A DNA stretch of 64,000 nucleotides from Mucilaginibacter sp. (GCA_030445275.1 JAUCSE010000050.1:19029-83028); one strand, 5' to 3'; shown: positions 17,652 to 27,210, counted from the first letter of the stretch. Numbers and translations are program-made. Notes: generated by a model from the sequence alone, not told the origin.

Positions 17652-20600
17652 TTAAAAGGTAATATTGGCGCCTATGTTAAAGGTTCTGTTCAACGGGTAT
17701 TTATATCCTCCCACGAACGCGTCAAAATTTTGTGAACCATCAGAATTATACTCAATACCCGGGTGTTCAGGATCAGCCCCCTTTAAGCCGGTAAAGGTTG
17801 CCAGGTTATAGCTGTTTATATAAATCCGGCAACTGGATATGCCTATACTTTTGAGCGCGTTTTTAGATATGGTATAACCAAACTCAAGCGATTTGATCCG
17901 TAAATAGCTGGCATTTTGTATGGCTTTTGTTCCCTCGGCAATGGGCGAGCCCATGGCCGGATAATACCCCGGAGTAAAGGCGGCGTTAGGGTCAAAAACA
18001 CTGGCTGTGGGATCGGTAGTATGCCATCTGTTTAAAAACTGGGTAAGAGCGCTGCCATTGTACATTAATGGAGTGGCTAATTGCTCGGCATATTGAACAT
18101 ACACGTGGGCGGCGCCCTGCAATAACATGCTCATGTCAAAACCTTTGTAATTAACACCAATGGTTACACCGTAGTTAATGAGCGGTAAATTCATGGTAGC
18201 AATAGGGTGCTCATCTTTACTGTCTATCACCCCATCACCATTCCAGTCCTGGTAGTAATAATCGCCTGGTATTACGTTATTGTTGCCACCGCCGGTGTTA
18301 ATACCATAATTGTATATCTGGTTGTAGTTTTGAAACTGGCCGCTATAAGTTTTTCCCCACCAGATATTGGTGTAACGGTTGGCCTTTGAGTTTTTCCAAT
18401 TTTCATAGGAATTGCCTGCGCGGGTTTGCTGCACGGCAACATTCATGGTTCTGTTTGCAGAAATCTGGGCGCTGATGTTATAGCCCACTTCGCCAATGCG
18501 GTTGCGGTGTGTAAGTACCAGCTCGACACCTTTTGTACGGTCGCTGTTTAAATTTTCCTGTGGCAATTGGATTCCTACAGTTCCGGGAATCGCGGTTGCC
18601 TCTGTTGCAGGCAAGCCTGTCCTGTTCCTCACATAGTAATCAGCAGATACGCCTAAAAGGCCGCGCCACATATCAAGATCCAAACCTACATCCAGTGTTT
18701 TTGATGTGGTCCAGGTAAGGTTTGGGTTGGCATATGGTCTTGCAGAAATTCCATTGGTGTAACTGCCCCCAAATATGTATCCACCGGTAGTAGGGTTATT
18801 AGCGCTTTCAGGAGCAGGATAATTATAGCCCGAAAGATATTGAAACGCGGTAGCGCTATCATCCCCGGTTTTTCCATAAGTGGCCCGTATTTTCAGGTTA
18901 TTTACAGCCTCGGGCGAGATCAGGCTTTTAAAAAATGATTCTTCGCTAATACGCCATCCTAATGATCCGGCAGGGAAAAAACCCCATTGACCAACATTTG
19001 GATTAAACTTGCTGGAACCATCTCTGCGGAAACTGAAACCAGCCAGGTACTTACCTTTATAATCATAATTAACTTTTCCAACTATACCTTTGGTTACAAT
19101 TTGGCCAAGGTTGTTGAAATCGGTATTCTGACCAACGGTTTGATTGGTTGAATTACCCGCGAAAAGATAATTTACCGGTAATGACAGTTCCCTGTATCCG
19201 CTAAAGTTATCGGCATTTTGGTTACTTTCTTCATAAAGTATTAACGCGTTTATATTATGCCCGTCAATTGATTTGTTGTAGTTTAATGACAACTGCGACA
19301 GTGTTTTTGTCCGCTCTAAAAACTGTCGTGTTGTGTTTGATGGGGAATTTATTACGGTAGGTAAGTAAACTTGTTTTTCGGTGTCATAATTGTAAAGGGT
19401 GTAACTATTGGTTACGTACCGGTTATCATTCATGCCATAATCATAGTTAAACATACCTCTTGCCTGTAAACCACTTATGCCTGGTATATCATACTCCAAA
19501 CTCAATTGCCCCTGAAAGTTTTTGTTGCCGATTACGCCGAAGCCGCCATATTTTGAGTTGGTTAAACCAACCGGATTAGCATTGTCGGGCTCAACATGCA
19601 GATAGTTCGTGTTGTTATTGGCGTATATCTGGCTGGTAGGTAATTGGTTCCAGGTGTACTTAAATATGGTCCATAATGGCGCGGCCGGCTGGTTTTTGGT
19701 ATCGGTGTTACCAGATATCAGAGCCTGTGCACGCAAACGGTCGGTTATGCGTACGGTAACATTGGAGCGGAAATTATATTTGTCATAATTTAAGTCGCCG
19801 CTTTTGTAAAGGCCGTCCTGTTTCTGATAACCAAAGTTGAAAAAGTAATCAACCTTGTCATTACCGCCATTCATGCTTAAGTTATGCTGAATTTGTGAGG
19901 CCGTTTTGTTAAAAACCTCATCGCCCCAGTTTGAGGTTTTAAGTGTGCCGTCCTGGTATGGTTTCATATCAGCTGCCGAAAACGCGGGGGCCGATTGTGT
20001 AAAATAATTGCTGTTAAAATCGCGCTTTTGCTGTTCGTTTTTAAGCATCATGTAATCAAGCGCGCCAACACTATTTGGCACGTTCAGGAATTGTTGCCAG
20101 GCATTATTAACCGAATAGCTGAAATTAAATTTCCCGTTTTTGCTTTTTCCACCCTTTTTGGTAGTAACAATGATTACCCCGTTGGCCGCGCGAACCCCAT
20201 AAACCGCTGCCGAAGCATCTTTTACAACAGAGATATTATCAATTTCGTTAGGATCCAGACGGGAAAGATCGCCGCCGGGAACACCATCAATCACAATGAG
20301 CGGCTGCCCAAAACCACGTAAATCAATTTTGGCATCAAAGCCGCCTGGCTCACTGCTTCGTTGCTGTATAGCAAGACCCGGTATTTTGCCTGAAAGCATG
20401 TTATAAACGTTTTCGTTTTTGGTAGCGATAAGCTCCTTATTGCTCACGGTTGATACCGCGGAGCTTAGGTTTGCCCTTTTCTGGGTTCCATAACCCACAA
20501 CCACAACCTCCTCCAGACTCTTGTTGGTGCTTTTTAGTGCAATAATGCCATCTTTCAGGTCTTTAACCTGTATTTCCTGTGCTACATAGCCCAGATAGGA

Positions 20601-20819
20601 TAGCTGCAGGTATGTATCAGGCCCTGCAATATTGAGCCGGAATTTTCCGTCCTTATCGGTAACGGTACCTGTAGTTGTACCTTTGATCTTTACACTTACC
20701 CCCGGAAGTGCCGACCCATCGGTAAAATCAATTACTTTTCCGCCAGTGCTGGTTTGCTGGGCTAACAAACTAAGCGGGAAAAGAAAGCATATTATAAATA
20801 AGTATTTAAGTTTTTTCAT
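17652..20819 (-). CDS. susC: SusC/RagA-like TonB-dependent transporter
   Basis: 1055 residues. Signal peptide 1-20, carboxypeptidase-D-regulatory-like domain about 25-105 (GKVIDFTDGSALPGVSVKIKG), a linker with the TonB-box-like VVVVGYGTQKR, plug about 115-220, then a 22-strand-type barrel ending in a terminal Phe (NIGANITF). There is no N-terminal STN/secretin domain, so signalling through an anti-sigma factor is not expected. It imports oligosaccharides across the outer membrane with the SusD partner. No sigma/anti-sigma or hybrid two-component gene adjoins it. Confidence 0.96.
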   Translation of the reverse strand: MKKLKYLFIICFLFPLSLLAQQTSTGGKVIDFTDGSALPGVSVKIKGTTTGTVTDKDGKFRLNIAGPDTYLQLSYLGYVAQEIQVKDLKDGIIALKSTNKSLEEVVVVGYGTQKRANLSSAVSTVSNKELIATKNENVYNMLSGKIPGLAIQQRSSEPGGFDAKIDLRGFGQPLIVIDGVPGGDLSRLDPNEIDNISVVKDASAAVYGVRAANGVIIVTTKKGGKSKNGKFNFSYSVNNAWQQFLNVPNSVGALDYMMLKNEQQKRDFNSNYFTQSAPAFSAADMKPYQDGTLKTSNWGDEVFNKTASQIQHNLSMNGGNDKVDYFFNFGYQKQDGLYKSGDLNYDKYNFRSNVTVRITDRLRAQALISGNTDTKNQPAAPLWTIFKYTWNQLPTSQIYANNNTNYLHVEPDNANPVGLTNSKYGGFGVIGNKNFQGQLSLEYDIPGISGLQARGMFNYDYGMNDNRYVTNSYTLYNYDTEKQVYLPTVINSPSNTTRQFLERTKTLSQLSLNYNKSIDGHNINALILYEESNQNADNFSGYRELSLPVNYLFAGNSTNQTVGQNTDFNNLGQIVTKGIVGKVNYDYKGKYLAGFSFRRDGSSKFNPNVGQWGFFPAGSLGWRISEESFFKSLISPEAVNNLKIRATYGKTGDDSATAFQYLSGYNYPAPESANNPTTGGYIFGGSYTNGISARPYANPNLTWTTSKTLDVGLDLDMWRGLLGVSADYYVRNRTGLPATEATAIPGTVGIQLPQENLNSDRTKGVELVLTHRNRIGEVGYNISAQISANRTMNVAVQQTRAGNSYENWKNSKANRYTNIWWGKTYSGQFQNYNQIYNYGINTGGGNNNVIPGDYYYQDWNGDGVIDSKDEHPIATMNLPLINYGVTIGVNYKGFDMSMLLQGAAHVYVQYAEQLATPLMYNGSALTQFLNRWHTTDPTASVFDPNAAFTPGYYPAMGSPIAEGTKAIQNASYLRIKSLEFGYTISKNALKSIGISSCRIYINSYNLATFTGLKGADPEHPGIEYNSDGSQNFDAFVGGYKYPLNRTFNIGANITF

Positions 20820-21451
20820 ACTGTTTCTCGTTAATGATTAAGTTTAAATTGGTTGGTTACCCGGTTAGGGTAAGTAGTAGGTGTAATGCGGCGGCATACC
20901 TACGGGGGGGAAGGGTAATAATGATACATGGTTTATTAGGTTAATGGATACACTAACTAATTATCAGTGGGGGATATTAGTAGTTGTTTCCGGTTTATAA
21001 TTACCTGCAAAACAAGAGTTACGTATTAATAAAAGACAAATAATTGATTAATATTTGGCTCATTAATGATTTTTTTGCAATCGATTGCGAATTATTTATA
21101 AATGTGATGAGTAGTTTGTTATACACTGATTTTATGTATATTAAAGTGATAATTATGCCTGATGGAATGAAAGGCAGATCAATGCTTTAATAATGAACAT
21201 CGGCCTTTAATGGTAAATGCCCATTTCCTACGGTTGCTGTGTTACAAAATATACCCGGATTAGGTATTGTGTTTAAAATGGCTACACTTTGGTAAACTTT
21301 TATCTGATAATTTTATAGCCATTTGTAATCTTGTTGTTACGGAATTTGCCGCCGCTTAACACAATGATTATCTTAAGCTAATGCTATGTTTATGCCTAAG
21401 GTTGTTTTTTGTACCTGAAAAACTCAAACAAATAAAAACCTTTAGCTCCTT
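20820..21451. promoter_or_regulatory. Divergent intergenic region between susC and phosphoesterase
   Basis: 632 non-coding bases carrying the promoters of both divergent genes. Visible structure: a perfect palindrome GCAATCGATTGC (21077-21088), TCATTAATGA (21060-21069) and AT-rich tracts. No clear TAnnTTTG box was found for either gene. The palindromes are candidate operators only. Confidence 0.4.
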
Positions 21452-22822
21452 ATGAAAAGCAATTTTCACTATTTACGAACAGGTATATTAATGGTACATG
21501 CTACAGGTATTTTGCTTTGCAGCACGGCCTTTACCGGTTGCAAAAATAAAAACAACCCAACCACTGATCCTGGAATTAATAAGGTAAACCATGTGGTGGT
21601 TATCTATTTAGAGAATCATAGTTTTGATAACCTTTATGGCCAGTTTACAGGCGCTAATGGTTTATCATCAGCAACAACGGCCAATACCATCCAGGTTGAT
21701 GCAACAGGTAAAGCTTATACTTACCTGCCTCCAATTTCGGGTACCAGCGCTTTCCCTACCAATTTGCCCAATACCTATTTTAATATTGACCAGTATATCC
21801 CATCTGATCATGAAACACCGGATGTACTGCACCGCTATTACCAGGAACAAATGCAGATTGACGATGGAAAGATGGATAAGTTTGCCTTATATAATACTTC
21901 GGCAGGTTTGGCTATGGGCTATTACAAAACCAGCTTATTACCATTACTGGGTATGGCTCAAAAATATACCCTGTGCGATAACTTTTTCCATAGCGCGTTT
22001 GGTGGTTCGTTTTTAAACCATCAATGGCTTATTGCCGCTGCAAGCCCGGTATTTCCTAATGCGCCGGCCAGTATGGTTGCCAAATTAGATGGCTCTGGCA
22101 ATGTGATCACCGATGGTGCTGTTACCCCTGATGGTTATGTGGTAAATACAAGTTATACCGTGAACGCACCTCACCCGGCAAGCGCAGCGGCGGCAACCTT
22201 AGTTCCTAATCAAACGCTGCCTACTATTGGCGACCGCTTAAATGACAAGAGCGTATCATGGGCTTGGTATTCAGGTGGTTGGGATAATGCTTTGGCTGGA
22301 AAGCCTGATGCTAACTTCCAGTTTCATCATCAGCCATTCGCTTTCTTTAAAAACTATGCCGACGGAACGCAGTTAAAAAAAGATCACCTGAAAGACGAAA
22401 CCGTATTTATTGCCGCTGCTAAAGCGGGTACTTTACCAAGCGTATCCTTTGTAAAACCTTTGGGCGATTTTAATGAGCATCCGGGTTATTCTACCGTAGT
22501 TGATGGAGAAACCCATACCGTTGATTTAATAAACGATGTACTTAACGGCCCTAATGGAAAAGACGCGGTAATTATTATTACTTATGATGAAAACGGTGGT
22601 TTCTGGGATCATGTGGCCCCACCGGTTATTGATAAAAAATGGGGACCTGGTACCCGCGTGCCTACCCTTATCATATCACCGTTTGCAAAACAAGCATATG
22701 TTGATCATACCCAGTATGAAACCATAAGTATCCTGGCGTTCATCGAAAAAAGATGGGGCTTACAACCGCTTAACGATCGTGATAAGAACGCGAACCCGAT
22801 GTTGAACGCATTTACTTTTTAA
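21452..22822 (+). CDS. Secreted phosphoesterase (phospholipase C / acid phosphatase family)
   Basis: 456 residues. Hydrophobic signal with a probable lipobox FTGC (Cys30). The phosphoesterase family (PF04185) signatures are in order: HVVVIYLENHSFDNLYGQ (metal and nucleophile region), FLNHQWLIAAASP, IIITYDENGGFWDHV, then GTRVPTLIISPFAK and HTQYETISILAFIEKRWGL near the end. It should hydrolyse phosphomonoesters or phospholipid head groups outside the cytoplasm. It is transcribed alone and is followed by a strong terminator. Confidence 0.88.
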   Translation: MKSNFHYLRTGILMVHATGILLCSTAFTGCKNKNNPTTDPGINKVNHVVVIYLENHSFDNLYGQFTGANGLSSATTANTIQVDATGKAYTYLPPISGTSAFPTNLPNTYFNIDQYIPSDHETPDVLHRYYQEQMQIDDGKMDKFALYNTSAGLAMGYYKTSLLPLLGMAQKYTLCDNFFHSAFGGSFLNHQWLIAAASPVFPNAPASMVAKLDGSGNVITDGAVTPDGYVVNTSYTVNAPHPASAAAATLVPNQTLPTIGDRLNDKSVSWAWYSGGWDNALAGKPDANFQFHHQPFAFFKNYADGTQLKKDHLKDETVFIAAAKAGTLPSVSFVKPLGDFNEHPGYSTVVDGETHTVDLINDVLNGPNGKDAVIIITYDENGGFWDHVAPPVIDKKWGPGTRVPTLIISPFAKQAYVDHTQYETISILAFIEKRWGLQPLNDRDKNANPMLNAFTF

Positions 22823-22867
22823 GATCAGCTGTTAAAATAAGACAATCAATAAATATTATATAGAATC

Positions 22868-22898
22868 ACCAGGGACAGTTTAATAAACTGTCCCTGGT
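22868..22898 (+). terminator. Intrinsic terminator after phosphoesterase gene
   Basis: 14-bp perfect stem ACCAGGGACAGTTT / AAACTGTCCCTGGT, 3-base loop, followed by AC and six T. Confidence 0.93.
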
Positions 22899-22957
22899 AC
22901 TTTTTTAACCGGGCTGGATTTTTGCATATAATATTGCATCAATAGCCATTATTTTAA

Positions 22958-24760
22958 ATGAAGAAAGCTTTTTGTATACTCATCATATTAACTTCTATTG
23001 CAGGTTATACACTTTTTTCTTGCGGAGCAGAAAAACTAACGCCTGAAAAAGCAATTGCACAAACGCTGCTATCACAGGTCAGTGATTTTTCTGTTTTTTT
23101 GAAGGATAAGTTTCAGGTAGTAGCAGAAAGCGGTTCGCCTGATGAAAAACAGTTACAGCAACTATTTTTACAGGCCCGTCTTAAGTATAAAAAGTTTGAA
23201 TGGGCAGCAGAGTATTTTGATGCTGCTACCGTAAGGGTTATGAATGGCGCGCCGGTACCGGAGATAGAGTTGGGGAGCGGAAAAGTATTTGAACCGGCCG
23301 GGCTGCAGGTAATTGAGGGTTTTCTGTTCCCGAAGTATGATGCCAGTAAGAAAAAGGAGCTGATGCAACAGCTTAAGATACTACAAGCGGGCTGTAAAAA
23401 GTATAAAACCTACTTTAGTAATATTGATGTTTTTGACTGGCAGGTATTTGATGCCACCAAGCTGGAAGTGTTCAGGATATTAACCCTCGGCATTGCCGGC
23501 TTTGATGATCCGCTTACACAAAAAAGCATGGCGGAGAGCGCCGAAAGTCTTGAAAATGTGAAAAGCGTGCTGGTGTATTATGGAAGCGAAGATCAGGAAT
23601 CAAAAAATTTAATGCTGCAACTTTCGGGGGCTGTTAATTATCTGAAAAGTAATACCAACTTTAACGCGTTTAACAGGGCCCAGTTTATTACCCAATATGG
23701 CAACCCGATTACCAGGAGCATTACCCGATTAGAGCAGCATTTGAAAATTCACATCATCAGGTACAACCGGTTATTGCGCCAGGATGCCGAAACCCTTTTT
23801 GATCCGGATGCCTTTGATGTAAATGCATACGCTCCGGATGCCTCCTCAAGTTCAACACGTGAAAAAGTGGAACTGGGTAAAATGCTGTTCTCAGATGCCG
23901 AGTTATCGGGTACCGGAACAAGAAGCTGCCAATCATGTCATCAACCCGAAAAAGCTTTCACCGATGGATTGGATAAAAACAACGCGCTGGGCAGTAAGCA
24001 ACAGCTTAAAAGAAATACACCTACCTTATTAAACGCGGCCCTACAGCCATCGCAATTTTATGATCTGCGGGTGAATACGCTGGAAGATCAGGCCGGTAAC
24101 GTGGTAGGAAGTAAGGAGGAAATGCACGGCTCCATGACCGTTGCCGCCAAACGATTATGGCAAAATAAAACCTACCGGCAACTATTTACCACTACCTATC
24201 CCAATAAAAACCGGACAAGCATTGATACGCTGGAGGTGATGAATGCGATTGGTTCTTATGTACGCAGTCTTACCGCGTTAAACAGTCGGTTTGATGCCTA
24301 TATGCGGGGCAATAAGGCTGCTATGAATCAGGAAGAGATCAACGGGTTTAACCTGTTTATGGGGAAGGCAAAATGTGGTACCTGTCATTATATGCCCCTG
24401 TTTAACGGCACATTTCCGCCACGGTTTGTGAAAACGGAGAGCGAGGTGATCGGCGTTCCGCGGTCTGCATTGGCAAAGGTTATTGATGATGATCTGGGCA
24501 GGTTTAACACGGTGCAAACACCATCGTTTAGTCATGCCTTTAAAGTAAGCACCGTACGTAATGCATCGCGCACTGCACCCTATATGCACAATGGTGTTTT
24601 CACTACCCTGGAGCAGGTGATGGATTTTTATAACAAAGGTGGCGGGATCGGTCTTGGGATAAAGATTGATAACCAAACTTTGCCCCCTGATAAGCTTAAT
24701 CTTACGGCAAAAGAAAGTCGCGATATTATTTCGTTTATGAAAAGTTTGGATAGTAGGTAA
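22958..24760 (+). CDS. Di-haem cytochrome c peroxidase-like lipoprotein with helical N-terminal domain
   Basis: 600 residues. Lipoprotein signal with Cys22 (LFSCGAE). Residues about 30-285 form a helical region unrelated to the peroxidase core, perhaps imelysin-like. Residues about 295-598 carry two c-type haem sites, CQSCH (324-328) and CGTCH (474-478), with GTGTRSCQSCHQPEKAFTDG and the MHGSMTVAA segment typical of the MauG/CcpA family. It would reduce peroxide or oxidise a partner in the periplasm. It stands alone after a terminator. Confidence 0.85.
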   Translation: MKKAFCILIILTSIAGYTLFSCGAEKLTPEKAIAQTLLSQVSDFSVFLKDKFQVVAESGSPDEKQLQQLFLQARLKYKKFEWAAEYFDAATVRVMNGAPVPEIELGSGKVFEPAGLQVIEGFLFPKYDASKKKELMQQLKILQAGCKKYKTYFSNIDVFDWQVFDATKLEVFRILTLGIAGFDDPLTQKSMAESAESLENVKSVLVYYGSEDQESKNLMLQLSGAVNYLKSNTNFNAFNRAQFITQYGNPITRSITRLEQHLKIHIIRYNRLLRQDAETLFDPDAFDVNAYAPDASSSSTREKVELGKMLFSDAELSGTGTRSCQSCHQPEKAFTDGLDKNNALGSKQQLKRNTPTLLNAALQPSQFYDLRVNTLEDQAGNVVGSKEEMHGSMTVAAKRLWQNKTYRQLFTTTYPNKNRTSIDTLEVMNAIGSYVRSLTALNSRFDAYMRGNKAAMNQEEINGFNLFMGKAKCGTCHYMPLFNGTFPPRFVKTESEVIGVPRSALAKVIDDDLGRFNTVQTPSFSHAFKVSTVRNASRTAPYMHNGVFTTLEQVMDFYNKGGGIGLGIKIDNQTLPPDKLNLTAKESRDIISFMKSLDSR

Positions 24761-24773
24761 GGATTAAAAACGA

Positions 24774-24940
24774 TGTCATTGCGAGGAACGAGGCAATCGC
24801 GAACTGTGCAGAAAGGGGGGGCTGTCATGCTGAGCCCCGTCGAAGTATCGCGTGTAGGGGCCTGCCCACCATGCTTCGACGGGGCTCAGCATGACAACCA
24901 CCAAAACGCGTCATTGCAGGCGATAGCATGGCAATCCCGA
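24774..24940. repeat. Nested repeats: family B palindrome between two family A halves
   Basis: The family B palindrome (24823-24896) has perfect 23-bp arms containing TGTCATGCTGAGCCCCGTCG. It lies between two direct family A half-elements, 24774-24800 (GTCATTGCGAGG...GGCAATC) and 24909-24940 (GTCATTGCAGG...GGCAATC). The order suggests insertion of one repeat into another. Confidence 0.75.
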
Positions 24941-24957
24941 TAGGCAGAGTCGCTTCA

Positions 24958-26139
24958 TCAATCTTTACCAGCCTCTTTTTGCTTTTTAATAGGGAGCCGC
25001 TTGCCATAACTCAATTGCCGCCATATCCATTCCATGGGGCCGTAATTATAGTAGGTTAACCACCATTTGCTGATAAATATCTGGATGGTGAACACCAACA
25101 CGGCAATCAGTACATAAAACCAGTAAGGCTGTGTATTGAATATACCGAGGCCAACATTTAAAAATATAAGTGTGGCCAGTATGCCTTGCGCCATGTAATT
25201 GGTTAGCGTCATTTTGCCCATTGCCTGCAAGCCATTAAGAAAGTATCTAAGCTTTCCATTTATATATAACCAGCATATGCCTGCTAAAATGGCCAGCATG
25301 GTGCTCAAAACCGCCCAACTGCGAAACCGGATATATTTTAAGAATACTGCATGCATATTATCGGCGATAATAAATACCACGTTTAATATAATGGCGGCTA
25401 TCAGGAATGTCCAAAAAGCAATTTTCAACTGTTTTTTAAATTCGGGCAAGCGGTTGAAAAAATCAATACGCTGGGCAGTAAAACCCAGCAGCATGCAACC
25501 AAACATAATTATATGCACAGGTATGGCATATTGCGGATTGATCATTTCTGTAACGTACGTCCCTTTAAGGTTCATTATAAAAATATCTATCCAGTTGTGG
25601 CTGTAATAAAGGGGTAATAATGTATTAAAGCTTTTTTCATAATCGTATGGCATCACCTGTGCCACGTATGCACCCACAAAAGGCACCATCAGTAACAGTA
25701 CAATAGCTACCCTGAATGATAGTTTAGCAGAGCGTCCGTGAAACAACAATAGTATCAGGCCTAAAAAAGCATAATCTTTTAAAATATCGCCAAACCAGAA
25801 AGCGGAGTTTATAAAAGCCAGCACAAAAAGCCAAAACATACGGTTGCAAAAAAATAAAACGGGATTTTTGCCTTTTGCTGCAACATTATTCATTAAAATG
25901 GCAAAGCCATAGCCAAATAATATACTAAGCAGGGTCCATGATTTTGCGGCAAAAAAGTACTTGTCAATTTGCATTAATATGGTTGATACTAAATTGGATG
26001 CGTGATTTATAGGATGACCCTTATCAGAAAAATCGGTATAATTACCAATAACAACGCCCAGGATAGCCCATCCCCGTAAAATATCCACAATAGCGGTGCG
26101 CTGATTAGTTTTAATTGGTTGTAAAATTGCCGGTTCCAT
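24958..26139 (-). CDS. DUF418 / YeiB-family membrane protein
   Basis: 393 residues with about nine to ten membrane helices. It begins RTAIVDILRGWAILGVVIGNYT and ends with the DUF418 signature GPMEWIWRQLSYGKRLPI. Members are widespread and of unknown function, and an acyltransferase- or transport-like role has been suggested for the wider fold. Transcribed alone on the minus strand. The nearest upstream gene (SRPBCC) is separated by a terminator at 26232-26279. Confidence 0.88.
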   Translation of the reverse strand: MEPAILQPIKTNQRTAIVDILRGWAILGVVIGNYTDFSDKGHPINHASNLVSTILMQIDKYFFAAKSWTLLSILFGYGFAILMNNVAAKGKNPVLFFCNRMFWLFVLAFINSAFWFGDILKDYAFLGLILLLFHGRSAKLSFRVAIVLLLMVPFVGAYVAQVMPYDYEKSFNTLLPLYYSHNWIDIFIMNLKGTYVTEMINPQYAIPVHIIMFGCMLLGFTAQRIDFFNRLPEFKKQLKIAFWTFLIAAIILNVVFIIADNMHAVFLKYIRFRSWAVLSTMLAILAGICWLYINGKLRYFLNGLQAMGKMTLTNYMAQGILATLIFLNVGLGIFNTQPYWFYVLIAVLVFTIQIFISKWWLTYYNYGPMEWIWRQLSYGKRLPIKKQKEAGKD

Positions 26140-26227
26140 AAAAGTAGTGGGTAGGTTTATAAATCTAGTATAAGCATAATATTTAATATTTTAATACTTA
26201 TTATTAAACAGCTATCAATTCAATAAA

Positions 26228-26279
26228 CAAAAAGTGTCCACGCTTATACCATTAAACTTAATGGAAGCATGGACGCTTA
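26228..26279 (-). terminator. Intrinsic terminator after SRPBCC gene
   Basis: Inverted repeat AAGTGTCCACGCTT / AAGCATGGACGCTT with an inner CCATTAA/TTAATGG stem. Read on the minus strand it ends in TTTTTGTTT. It closes the ArsR-SRPBCC transcript. Confidence 0.85.
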
Positions 26280-26298
26280 AATATATCACAAGAATAAC

Positions 26299-26793
26299 TT
26301 AGTGGCTCTCGAGGTACTCATCAAGGTTACCAAGACCGGCTGTGAAACCTTCCTGGAAGCCCATTTGAATGATCGCTTCCATATCGGCAATTTTGTCAAA
26401 AGTAATTTCGATGTTTACTGTAGTGGTGTCACCTGCCTGGCTAAACTCTTTTTTCCAGTACATTACAGGGAAATCCAGGTTTTTATTGCCATCCTCATCG
26501 CAAAACATAACGGCGGTGGTGATGCTTTTGTGGGGTATAATGGTATTGAAATCTACCCTGCACCAAGTGCCGTCGCCTGTGGGGCCTGCCATAAGGTATA
26601 ACCATCGGCCACCTTCGCTAAAATCCATTGATTTTGTTTGGGCCTTGTAGGGTTTTGGGGCCCACCAAACATCCAGTATCTCACTCGTGGTCCAGGCTTT
26701 CCATACCTGTTCTAACGGAGCGTCAAATGTTCTTACTACAGTTAGTTTTTTGTTTTCCGTATCTTTTGAAAACGCGGTTTCTCTTTTTGTCAT
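26299..26793 (-). CDS. SRPBCC / AHSA1-like protein
   Basis: 164 residues of the START-like SRPBCC superfamily, Aha1-C-terminal type: LTVVRTFDAPLEQVWKAWT at the start, WWAPKPYKAQTKSMDFSEGGRW in the middle and the GFQEGFTAGLGNLDEYLE C-terminal helix. Such proteins bind hydrophobic ligands, and the ligand here is unknown. It begins 2 bases after the ArsR-type gene, a very common pairing in which the regulator controls both genes. Confidence 0.9.
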   Translation of the reverse strand: MTKRETAFSKDTENKKLTVVRTFDAPLEQVWKAWTTSEILDVWWAPKPYKAQTKSMDFSEGGRWLYLMAGPTGDGTWCRVDFNTIIPHKSITTAVMFCDEDGNKNLDFPVMYWKKEFSQAGDTTTVNIEITFDKIADMEAIIQMGFQEGFTAGLGNLDEYLESH

Positions 26794-26795
26794 AA

Positions 26796-27110
26796 CTATT
26801 TATTTTTTTGGTTTTTCAAAAATTCGTCCAGCTGGTTAAAGCGGGTATTCCATTGCGTGCGGAATTGTTCGAGCCATATATCTACCTCTTTCATTTGCTG
26901 TGGATTAAAATGGTAATGTATCTCGCGGCCGTTTTGTTGCTGGTTAACCAACTGGCACTCGGTTAATATTTTTATGTGTTTAGATATGGCCTGCCTGCTG
27001 CTGTCAAAATGTTCGGCAATGGCGTTTGGGGTCATAGCGTGCAGGGCTAATAAACTTAAGATAGCCCTGCGGGTAGGGTCGGCGATGGCCTGAAATACAT
27101 CTCTTCTCAT
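26796..27110 (-). CDS. ArsR-family repressor
   Basis: 104 residues from the ATG at 27110. Winged helix with [15 protein letters not shown], then [21 protein letters not shown] (recognition helix), then [22 protein letters not shown]. No Cys-rich metal site is seen, so it is not a classical metal sensor. A longer reading from GTG at 27149 would place the operator and promoter inside the coding region, which argues for the ATG. It is first of two genes with SRPBCC and is probably autoregulated through the paired palindromes at 27124-27165. Confidence 0.9.
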   Translation of the reverse strand: MRRDVFQAIADPTRRAILSLLALHAMTPNAIAEHFDSSRQAISKHIKILTECQLVNQQQNGREIHYHFNPQQMKEVDIWLEQFRTQWNTRFNQLDEFLKNQKNK

Positions 27111-27123
27111 TTTACGATAATTT

Positions 27124-27170
27124 GCAACCGATTGATTGCAAATATACACGCAACTAATTGGTTGCGCAAA
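27124..27170 (-). promoter_or_regulatory. ArsR promoter with two operator palindromes
   Basis: On the minus strand TTTG (27167-27170) and TATATTTG (27139-27146) are separated by exactly 20 bases, matching the Bacteroidota TTTG/TAnnTTTG promoter. Two 16-base imperfect palindromes of the form GCAAYYRATTRRTTGC occur. GCAACTAATTGGTTGC (27150-27165) lies in the spacer and GCAACCGATTGATTGC (27124-27139) lies at the -7 box and start site. Their starts are 26 bases apart, a layout suited to repression by a dimeric ArsR protein. Confidence 0.75.
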
Positions 27171-27210
27171 TTATTTTTCAATTTTTTATTTTAATTAGTA
27201 TAACAAAAGC

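Noticed and set aside
24278..24676. 132-codon frame opposite the cytochrome c peroxidase
   Set aside because: Antisense shadow over the haem-binding region. No motif and no start signal.
27111..27149. GTG start for the ArsR-type gene
   Set aside because: It would put the promoter -7 box and one operator within the coding region.
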